Positions 35,341-41,979 of a stretch of 64,000 bases of DNA are shown here, one piece after another. Made by a program: the position numbers and the translations under genes. The notes under the pieces were generated by a model. That model saw only the letters and a list, made by a program, of their open reading frames with translations. It searched no databases and was not told the DNA's origin. Position 1 is the first letter of the stretch. Each line of letters starts with the position of its first letter. Source of the DNA: an uncultured Bacteroidales bacterium (GTDB lineage: Bacteria; Bacteroidota; Bacteroidia; Bacteroidales; Paludibacteraceae); contig CADCBB010000001.1 in the NCBI GenBank assembly GCA_902799555.1, positions 1,882 through 65,881 on the forward strand, written 5' to 3'.

Positions 35341-36074
35341 AGCAGCAATTTCGATAAGATAAGGTCCAAAAACAAGATCATGATATTGGAGTTAACTACG
35401 GCGTTCGTGCTCGCGCGACCTACATCCAAAGCCCCGCCGCGGGCATAATAGCCGTAGTAACTGGCCATGCTCGTGATTACAAATGCAAATACCAGCGCTT
35501 TGATGATCGCGTACCATATGAAATACGGGTTGAACGCGTACTGCACACCAATCAGGTAGTCATGGATCGTAATGATATCCGTGAATGCACCTACGCCCCA
35601 ACCGCCGATCAGACCTGCGGCCGTAGATATAATAAACAGGAACGGCATCATACTCATAAACGCCAATATCTTCGGCAGAATCAGGTAGTTGGCACTGTTG
35701 ACACCCATGATCTCCATGGCATCAATCTGCTCCGTGATTCGCATTGTACCGATCTCGGAAGCGATGTTCGAACCTACCTTACCGGCCAAGATCAAGCATA
35801 GGATCGTACTTGAGAACTCCAATAGCAAAGTATCACGCGTCAGCAGGCCCGTGATATAGGTCGGCAATAACGGGTTCTCCGTATTAATCTTCGCTTGTAT
35901 CGTCAAGATAGCACCGATAAAAACGGAAATCAGCAGCACAATCGGCAGACTTTGCAGGCCCTGTTTCTCTAACTCTCTACTGTACTGACGCCAGAACATC
36001 CGCTGCCTGTCCGGCAGACGCAGTACTTTGCCCATCAGTAGGAAATATTCTCCTGTGTGTTGAAAAAGATGCAT
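35337..36074 (-). CDS. mlaE: MlaE-like phospholipid-transport ABC permease
   Basis: A 245-residue permease with five to six transmembrane helices and the MlaE signature stretch GKVGSNIASEIGTMRITEQI, then DAMEIMGVNSANYLI. The start is set at MHLFQHTGEYFLLMG because the longer frame would translate the promoter (TACCTTTGCGC at 36105-36095). It is the first gene of the eleven-gene minus-strand cluster. Confidence 0.9.
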   Translation of the reverse strand: MHLFQHTGEYFLLMGKVLRLPDRQRMFWRQYSRELEKQGLQSLPIVLLISVFIGAILTIQAKINTENPLLPTYITGLLTRDTLLLEFSSTILCLILAGKVGSNIASEIGTMRITEQIDAMEIMGVNSANYLILPKILAFMSMMPFLFIISTAAGLIGGWGVGAFTDIITIHDYLIGVQYAFNPYFIWYAIIKALVFAFVITSMASYYGYYARGGALDVGRASTNAVVNSNIMILFLDLILSKLLL

Positions 36075-36097
36075 ACTTACGCATATTAAAAAGTGCG

Positions 36098-36129
36098 CAA
36101 AGGTACTGCTTTTTTTGCACATATGCAAG
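36098..36129 (-). promoter_or_regulatory. Promoter of the mlaE-led envelope cluster
   Basis: On the minus strand TTG(C), 20 bp, TACCTTTG. It is the only promoter of this type seen for the run of genes down to 25.3 kb. Confidence 0.7.
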
Positions 36130-36191
36130 ATTTTTACTAAAAAATAGTAAAAAATATGCATCGCTGCTACAAATACAACATTTAAAACACC

Positions 36192-36225
36192 AAAAGAGCA
36201 CCTCACAAGGAGATGCTCTTAAAAA
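36192..36225 (-). terminator. Terminator of the secreted protein gene at 36302
   Basis: On the minus strand an AAGAGCAtCTC stem pairs with GAGgTGCTCTT, followed by TTTT. It separates that gene from the mlaE promoter. Confidence 0.75.
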
Positions 36226-36244
36226 TGTTCTAAATCACCAACGG

Positions 36245-36298
36245 GTGCAAGTACTATGCAAGTACTGGGCAAGTACTATGTAAGTACTATGCAATAAT
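36245..36298. repeat. AGTACT-containing 11-nt tandem repeat
   Basis: Four to five copies of CAAGTACTATG-type words directly follow the stop of the secreted protein gene and precede its terminator. Confidence 0.8.
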
Positions 36299-36301
36299 GT
36301 C

Positions 36302-37948
36302 TTATTTTACTGCTGTACCCTGTGCGTTGTAGAGCACGCCGTTCTTCTCGATGAACAACTGACCGTTACGAACCACTTTCACAGCCTTGAGTTCATCGTT
36401 GGTGTTGTTGATGTCCGTCGGGAATTCCGTTATGAAGGACGCTACGACGCTAACGGGTTCAGCGGGCATAACGAATGTTACCGGGTTCGTCTCCGGCGTG
36501 TCATACAGATTGAAACCGTTGTAGGTGAGACTGTAGGTAAGATAGCCTTCTGCCGGAGTCAAAGCCAATGTAACGGTTTCACCCGGGGCGAAGGAACCTT
36601 TCTTGTCGCCGTTTGCAAGCGTGACAGAACCATTCTCTGCATCTGCACAGGTGACGGTAAATACAGAAGGTATCGGCAGCACAATAGGCTGAATGTCCTC
36701 GTTGATCATGACTTGCTTGATAACCAAAGTCTTGGTACTATTGCAAACGATCTGGAGGTACATATCCATCGGAGCGGTAAGAGCCAATACTTTGTTTCCA
36801 TCTACATCTGTGTTTGCATAATCTGCAGCGGTCAGCGTTTGCTCCACACCATTTGCAATCACCTTGAAGTTTGCACCTACATTACCGAATTTTACTTTAA
36901 TGGATGTTCCTGTTTGAATCCAGCATGACATGGTAGCATCTGTTTTCTTCAGTTTGAGACCCAAGAAAGCATAGTTACGGTTGGTTTTGGAATAGTCATC
37001 GTTGAGAGAGTCAAGGGCATCGATATTGTTGTACTCAACGTTAGCGGCATCCAGAACGGCTTTAAAGGCGTTGGTGTTTGTGCCGTTGTCCATTACCCAT
37101 TGTTCGATGTTGATGGACTGCGTGAGGTAGCTCTTGCTCATATCTGCGGAGTAGTTGACAGCTACGGTTTTGCTGAGTTCGCCGATCGTAAGGCTGATGT
37201 TGGCAGAAGCAGCCTCTACATCCACAGCACTTGCGTAAGCGACCGTGATCTCTGCATTCAGTTTGCCATCCTCGCCTACGGTAACAGAAGTCGGGTTAAC
37301 GGTCAGACCGGCTACGGTTGGAACGGTCAGGTTATAGATACCCGGAGTGAGGTTTTTACCTGTGAATTTAACGGTAGTCTCATCTGACGGTTTAGCCGCT
37401 GTAGCTGCTAAAGTCAAACTCTCTTTGTTGACCTTCAGTTCCGGATCCGTGGAAGGTTCGCCTACAGAATAAGTAATCGTGTATTCCAAGTTGGCCTGTG
37501 TTCCGGTTCCGCTGAATACGAAAACAATGCTGGAGGTGGCATTTACGTTATAATCAAAAGATACGCTGCTGGATTTGGAAGGAAGATTAACGGCAGTTGC
37601 CTGGATATCAACGCCATCTACGAGAACTTGCGTGATTGTGGAAGTCTTACTGTTGTCGTTTACGTGACCGCAGAAAGCAATATTCTCAATGATATAACCA
37701 TCCGTTACTACGAATTCAACTGCATTAGCAATGTCTCCGACCGGTTTGTTGAGACGGAATTTAATACCTTTGGTCTGCATGTCTCCGGCTTTGGTTCCAC
37801 CAACTCCGGCAATGTAATCACCAGCGATAGAATAACTGGTACCGGTAATGGCTTCACTGGATGTCGCACTGGACGGATGTGTTTCTGTTTCTGCCATCAG
37901 GCTCATACTTGCCATCACAGCAGCAACTAATGTGAAAAATTTTTTCAT
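36302..37948 (-). CDS. Secreted Ig-like protein with C-terminal sorting-type tail
   Basis: A 548-residue exported protein, signal peptide MKKFFTLVAAVMASMSLMA. Beta-sandwich modules are visible: residues about 22-160; an Ig-like domain (about 170-265, LKVNKESLTLAATAAKPSDE); about 270-430; and a module CADAENGSVTLANGDKKGSF (about 435-505) resembling bacterial InlB/Big repeats. The last 26 residues (KVVRNGQLFIEKNGVLYNA, then QGTAVK) match the shared tail. Ligand unknown. Confidence 0.72.
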   Translation of the reverse strand: MKKFFTLVAAVMASMSLMAETETHPSSATSSEAITGTSYSIAGDYIAGVGGTKAGDMQTKGIKFRLNKPVGDIANAVEFVVTDGYIIENIAFCGHVNDNSKTSTITQVLVDGVDIQATAVNLPSKSSSVSFDYNVNATSSIVFVFSGTGTQANLEYTITYSVGEPSTDPELKVNKESLTLAATAAKPSDETTVKFTGKNLTPGIYNLTVPTVAGLTVNPTSVTVGEDGKLNAEITVAYASAVDVEAASANISLTIGELSKTVAVNYSADMSKSYLTQSINIEQWVMDNGTNTNAFKAVLDAANVEYNNIDALDSLNDDYSKTNRNYAFLGLKLKKTDATMSCWIQTGTSIKVKFGNVGANFKVIANGVEQTLTAADYANTDVDGNKVLALTAPMDMYLQIVCNSTKTLVIKQVMINEDIQPIVLPIPSVFTVTCADAENGSVTLANGDKKGSFAPGETVTLALTPAEGYLTYSLTYNGFNLYDTPETNPVTFVMPAEPVSVVASFITEFPTDINNTNDELKAVKVVRNGQLFIEKNGVLYNAQGTAVK

Positions 37949-38024
37949 GTGTTTTGTTTTTTAGTTAAACGAAAAGTTGGTTTTTAAATATAGTGTTTGC
38001 TATATGTGCTTTACAAAAACTCGA

Positions 38025-38056
38025 CAAAGATACTACATATTTCGCACATGTGCAAA
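38025..38056 (-). promoter_or_regulatory. Promoter of the secreted protein at 36302
   Basis: On the minus strand TTTGCACATGT, total spacing 20 bp, then TATCTTTG. It shares the extended -33 sequence with 38114 and 5869. Confidence 0.72.
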
Positions 38057-38113
38057 TAATAAGGTGTAAATTTTAGGTTTTCTGCAAATTTCGTCAATTT
38101 TTACACATACAAA

Positions 38114-38145
38114 TTTGCACATGTCAAATAAAAGCAGTACCTTTG
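38114..38145 (+). promoter_or_regulatory. Promoter of the M6 protease at 38186
   Basis: TTTGCACATGTCAAA at 38114, then TACCTTTG at 38138-38145 (20-bp spacing). It is divergent from the promoter at 38025-38056. Confidence 0.75.
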
Positions 38146-38185
38146 CACGCTCAATATAAAATAGAACATTAAAGAATTGTATAAA

Positions 38186-40510
38186 ATGAAACGATTATTT
38201 TCAATTGTAGTACTCTGCGGTTTTGTATTAGCCGCAAATGCAGTACCGGCGCGTCGCGGATGGCAGACACGCACGCAAGCTGATGGTTCGACCATCGAAG
38301 TGCAGGTGATTGGTGATGAGTTTTACCACTACACGATTAATCGTGACGGAAAAGAGGTACGTGAGGTCCATGGAATGTATGTCGAAGTGGGTGAAGCTCC
38401 CACGGCAGACGTCGCGAAAGCACGTCGTGCGAAAGGTGTAGCGCGTCGTCAACGCAAGGATGTGGGTGTTACCCCGAATCTCGCGCCCAAAGGGGTCGTT
38501 ATTTTGGTCAACTTCTCCAACAAATCGATGCAAAGCGGTCACACGCAGGCTACTTTTGACGAGTTGTGCAACTCGCTGAACTGTACGGTTAATGCGGGTT
38601 ATCCCTCGGCTGGTCAGTATTTTGCAGATCAATCCAACGGATCTTATCGTCCGCAGTTTGATGTCTTTGGTCCTGTGACTTTGAGCCGTAATGTAGCATA
38701 TTATGGCACTGATAAACCCGGTGATGAAGAAGGAGATGACCAGCACGCTACCGATGCAGTCGTAGAGGGCTGTATCCTCGCGAATCAGCAATTTGATATC
38801 AACTGGGCAGACTATGACTCCGATAACGATGGCTATGTCGATTTCGTCTATGTGATCTACGCCGGTAAGGGACAGGCTGACGGCGGTACCTCCGAGACCA
38901 TCTGGCCACATAACTGGTCGGTTGTGTCAGCTCGTAAGTCTGGTTATTGTACGTATGAGGCCGCACAATGTACAGTAGGCGGCAAGAAACTGGATAACTA
39001 CGCCATGTCGGGTGAAATGTCCGGTAATAGTTTGGGCGGTATTGGTACGCTCTGCCATGAGTTCGGCCACGTCATGGGGCTGCCCGATCTGTATGATACA
39101 GACTATGGTACCAACTACGAAAACTGCCTCACTCCCAACGATTGGGATGTCATGGACGGTGGTAGCTACAACGGAGACGGACACTGCCCGCCTAACTATG
39201 ACCCGTGGGAGAAAGATTTCTTCGGCTGGTTAACGCCGATTAACTTAGGTAACGAAGGTCAGAACGTAACGCTCTATCCTAACGGAACGGAGAACCAGCA
39301 GACGTATCAGATCAACGCCTCCGGCACGTATGTCGGTCCGACGACTTCAGGTCTGCGCTATTATATTGAAAACCGTCAGGCAGTAGGTTGGGATGCACCG
39401 CTCACAGGTCACGGCATGCTCATCTGGAAAGTCAATTTCAATGCATCGGCTTGGGAAGAAAACGCGCCGAATAACTCAGAAACCAGCGGAGCTCCGCTCT
39501 ATACTGTCGTTTCTGCTTCCGGTTCAAAGATAGGATGGGATAGAGATTCAAAAACGGATAACTGTCCTAAGAACACGTTCCCGGGAAGCGGTAATAAGAC
39601 TTCTTGGACAGGTGTTTCCGGTAAACCGCTGTTGAATATCGCAGAATCGAATGGTGTAGTTACCTTGACCTATATCGAGGAACCGGTTATTCCGGTTGAT
39701 CCGTTTGATGTCAGCTTTGTGGCATTTGGTAAGCCGTTTGCTACAACGCAAAGTACCGGTACGTTGGTTCTTCCGGAGGAGGAACCAGTCGCTTGTAGTG
39801 ACGGTCGCGTATTCTTAGGATGGTGCAGTCAAGCAAGTTATAGCAGCGAAACAACTGCTCCGAGCTTTGCGAAAGCAGGTGACGCTGTCGTTGAAGGTGC
39901 GACTTTCTATGCTGTCTTTGCTGATTTGGAAGAAGGTGAAGGCGGAGAGGCTGCTTTTGATAGCACAACAGGCGGTACCTATAAAATCTATGCGCAAGCA
40001 GGTAACACGAAATACTATGCTACTGGTACTATTGACAATAAAAAAATAACAAGTACTACCAATGAAGCAGCCGCAGGGGACTTTGTATTTACACCAGTAA
40101 CTGGTGGATTTACCATCCAAACAGGAGGCAAGTATTTAACACATGGTTCCGGTACTAATTTGAGTCTTGGAAATAATGCCTTCACTTGGTCTGTCGAGAA
40201 TGGTACGCAAGGAACATGGCGCGTAAACTCCTCTACTAGTGGTCGTGCACTTGTTTTCCGTGCTGGCGATTATAACGTCTTTGGCGGCTATGCGACCAGC
40301 AATATCAATGGCACCGAGTACTTTGATTTGGAAATCGGTAGCGAAGGTGGTGGCACAAGCTATAGCAACTATAGCACCGCTTGTGATCACGGAACAGGTG
40401 TTGAGAAGACGTGCGTGGAGCCGAATGCGAAGAAAGTTCTTCGTGACGGTCAAGTGCTGATTCTCCGCGACGGACGTACCTATACTATCCTTGGTGTGGC
40501 CGTTGAATAA
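38186..40510 (+). CDS. Large secreted M6-family metalloprotease with C-terminal tail
   Basis: A 774-residue protein with signal peptide MKRLFSIVVLCGFVLAANA, prodomain (about 20-75, PARRGWQTRTQADGSTIEVQ then GDEFYHYTINRDGK), M6 catalytic domain (about 95-440; LCHEFGHVMGLPDLYD zinc site, DWDVMDGGSY) and two C-terminal beta modules (about 500-585 and 590-735). The tail KVLRDGQVLILRDGRTYTI then LGVAVE is the shared cap. The start is ATG 38186; an in-frame TTG 9 bp earlier is less likely. It opens a four-gene plus-strand group. Confidence 0.9.
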   Translation: MKRLFSIVVLCGFVLAANAVPARRGWQTRTQADGSTIEVQVIGDEFYHYTINRDGKEVREVHGMYVEVGEAPTADVAKARRAKGVARRQRKDVGVTPNLAPKGVVILVNFSNKSMQSGHTQATFDELCNSLNCTVNAGYPSAGQYFADQSNGSYRPQFDVFGPVTLSRNVAYYGTDKPGDEEGDDQHATDAVVEGCILANQQFDINWADYDSDNDGYVDFVYVIYAGKGQADGGTSETIWPHNWSVVSARKSGYCTYEAAQCTVGGKKLDNYAMSGEMSGNSLGGIGTLCHEFGHVMGLPDLYDTDYGTNYENCLTPNDWDVMDGGSYNGDGHCPPNYDPWEKDFFGWLTPINLGNEGQNVTLYPNGTENQQTYQINASGTYVGPTTSGLRYYIENRQAVGWDAPLTGHGMLIWKVNFNASAWEENAPNNSETSGAPLYTVVSASGSKIGWDRDSKTDNCPKNTFPGSGNKTSWTGVSGKPLLNIAESNGVVTLTYIEEPVIPVDPFDVSFVAFGKPFATTQSTGTLVLPEEEPVACSDGRVFLGWCSQASYSSETTAPSFAKAGDAVVEGATFYAVFADLEEGEGGEAAFDSTTGGTYKIYAQAGNTKYYATGTIDNKKITSTTNEAAAGDFVFTPVTGGFTIQTGGKYLTHGSGTNLSLGNNAFTWSVENGTQGTWRVNSSTSGRALVFRAGDYNVFGGYATSNINGTEYFDLEIGSEGGGTSYSNYSTACDHGTGVEKTCVEPNAKKVLRDGQVLILRDGRTYTILGVAVE

Positions 40511-40518
40511 AACGACAA

Positions 40519-41073
40519 ATGGAACATTTTCGATTATATGGTTTGATCCTTGTGCTCTTAGTTCTCAGTTCTGTGATTTGCAGAGCTGAGGACTCTATTT
40601 GTGTGCATGATATCGATTCCATGTATAGAAAAGGAACCTTAGTGACGGCTGATCCCTATAAGGTGGGAACGACCGGTTTTGTGACCTATACTTGTTATGG
40701 TACGAATGCTAAGTTTGGGGTGATAGGAGGTAAAATAGCCTTGCAGCTACCGGATCGAAATGACTCGGTTGTACTATCGCGTATCACGAATTTGAAGCGA
40801 GTACAATTGCTATACACGGATAAAGCCGGTTCGTCGCCTGATTATTTGTCCGGTATAGTTCCAACTATGCAGATCAAGGTATCGGAAGATAGTCTTACTT
40901 GGACAGATCTTTCTTCTAGTGCCACGCATAGTAAGGGTAATGCGACTATCTCACTGCCGGATCCGGGAGATTATTTTATCTCTATAAAAAACACAGGGTC
41001 GTCCAAACCGATTTATATTCGTACGTTTGAATATAAAACGCAACACTGTAATTGCTATCAATATCAGCCCTGA
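40519..41073 (+). CDS. Unrecognised secreted protein
   Basis: A 184-residue exported protein with signal (LYGLILVLLVLSSVICRAE). The beta-rich body carries KVSEDSLTWTDLSSSA and a final YIRTFEYKTQ, a pattern like the discoidin-like modules of the 999- and 2211-residue proteins nearby (EDxxxW...YIR). It ends CNCYQYQP without the common tail. It begins 8 bp after the M6 gene and overlaps the peptidase gene by 1 bp (TGATG), so the three are probably cotranscribed. Confidence 0.6.
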   Translation: MEHFRLYGLILVLLVLSSVICRAEDSICVHDIDSMYRKGTLVTADPYKVGTTGFVTYTCYGTNAKFGVIGGKIALQLPDRNDSVVLSRITNLKRVQLLYTDKAGSSPDYLSGIVPTMQIKVSEDSLTWTDLSSSATHSKGNATISLPDPGDYFISIKNTGSSKPIYIRTFEYKTQHCNCYQYQP

Positions 41074-41537
41074 TGAAGATCGAAAATGACATATTGATTC
41101 CAGAATTGGCGCGTTTGCTGAGCGAAGGTAAGGAGGTGCGTTTTACACCTGCCGGCGTCAGTATGCGGCCTTTCATAGAGGGAGATAAAGACAGCGTTAT
41201 CTTGGCGCCGCTGAATCGTGCGCCGCAAAGAGGCGATATTCTTCTAGCGCAAGTGCAGACGCTCTGCGGCAGAACGACCTATGTGCTGCACCGACTCATT
41301 CGGATTGAAGGCGAGCAGTTGATCTTGATGGGAGATGGCAATCTGGTAGGTACGGAAGTATGTTCTCGCGGCGATGTGATCGGTGTAGTTACGCGTATTG
41401 AATCGCCCAAAGGGCGCCGCAAAATGCTGACCCGCGGCTATCTCTGGTACGCTTTGCGGCCGGTTAGAAAATGGTTATTAAAGATATATAGAAAAATCGT
41501 TTTACCGTTATTACGTTATAACGTTATAACGAAATAA
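41073..41537 (+). CDS. S24/S26-type peptidase-like protein
   Basis: A 154-residue protein resembling signal peptidase/LexA-type peptidases: candidate nucleophile Ser30 in PAGVSMRPF and His73 in YVLHRLIRIEG, followed by LILMGDGN. Ser-His rather than Ser-Lys resembles the S26B type. There is no N-terminal signal and only a weakly hydrophobic C-terminus. The last dozen residues (LPLLRYNVITK) are encoded by the intergenic repeat word family. It is paired with a PqqD-like gene 11 bp downstream, a recurring association in Bacteroidales. Substrate unknown. Confidence 0.75.
   Translation: MKIENDILIPELARLLSEGKEVRFTPAGVSMRPFIEGDKDSVILAPLNRAPQRGDILLAQVQTLCGRTTYVLHRLIRIEGEQLILMGDGNLVGTEVCSRGDVIGVVTRIESPKGRRKMLTRGYLWYALRPVRKWLLKIYRKIVLPLLRYNVITK
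41498..41533. repeat. CGTTATAACG repeat forming the C-terminus of the S26-type peptidase
   Basis: Imperfect 10-11 nt words (CGTTATTA/CGTTATAA/CGTTATAACG) are read in frame as LLRYNVITK before the stop. The same family occurs as untranslated spacer elsewhere. Confidence 0.8.
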
Positions 41538-41548
41538 TTTAAAGAATT

Positions 41549-41818
41549 ATGAAAACAATTGAAGGATTTAAGTTGCGTAAGTTAGGCAATGAATACATTC
41601 TGATCGGTGAGTCGATGGCGCTCATCAATTTCAACAAGATGATCACACTCAATGAGACGGCTGCGTTCCTTTGGCAGGAGGCGGAGAAAGGGGAGTTTGA
41701 TGTGAACTCGCTCTGCAAAGCCCTTTGTGCAGAATACGATGTTGCTCCCGAACAAGCCATGACCGATATCCAAAATACAGTGGACTCCTGGCTCAAAGAA
41801 GGGGTAATTACCGATTAA
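41549..41818 (+). CDS. PqqD-family peptide-binding protein
   Basis: An 89-residue protein with PqqD/RRE-like winged-helix features: KLGNEYILIGES, a beta hairpin, then MITLNETAAFLWQEAEKGEF and a helical C-terminus (QAMTDIQNTVDSWLKEGVI). The family binds leader peptides for RiPP maturation. No radical SAM enzyme or cyclase is beside it; the partner peptidase gene is upstream. The role in peptide processing is inferred from family and pairing. Confidence 0.85.
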   Translation: MKTIEGFKLRKLGNEYILIGESMALINFNKMITLNETAAFLWQEAEKGEFDVNSLCKALCAEYDVAPEQAMTDIQNTVDSWLKEGVITD

Positions 41819-41820
41819 GG

Positions 41821-41849
41821 AATTAGGGATTAGAGAGTTAGGGAATTAG
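41821..41849. repeat. AATTAGGGATTAG repeat after the PqqD-like gene
   Basis: Three imperfect copies of GAATTAGGGATTAGAGAGTT-type words between the stop codon and the following hairpin element. Confidence 0.6.
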
Positions 41850-41858
41850 TGCCGTTTT

Positions 41859-41913
41859 TTAAGAAACGGCTATATTATATTATGAATCGCGCGCGAAAGT
41901 GTGCGATTTTTTT
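41859..41913 (+). repeat. Promoter-proximal repeat element, copy 1, with terminator-like hairpin
   Basis: TTAAGAAACGGCTA, about 12 bp of T/A, then AATCGCGCGCGAAAGTGTGC GAT with an ATCGC/GCGAT stem and seven T. A second copy with the same order lies at 45044-45090. The hairpin plus T-run probably terminates the PqqD transcript; the T-run also forms the -33 of the next promoter. Confidence 0.65.
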
Positions 41914-41942
41914 GGTCATTTCGTAGAAATGTAGTAATTTTG
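41911..41942 (+). promoter_or_regulatory. Promoter of the 999-residue secreted protein
   Basis: TTTG 41911-41914, 20 bp, TAATTTTG 41935-41942. Confidence 0.7.
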
Positions 41943-41979
41943 CGCGTTTTTTGGTATAAAATTTAAGATTGACATAAAA

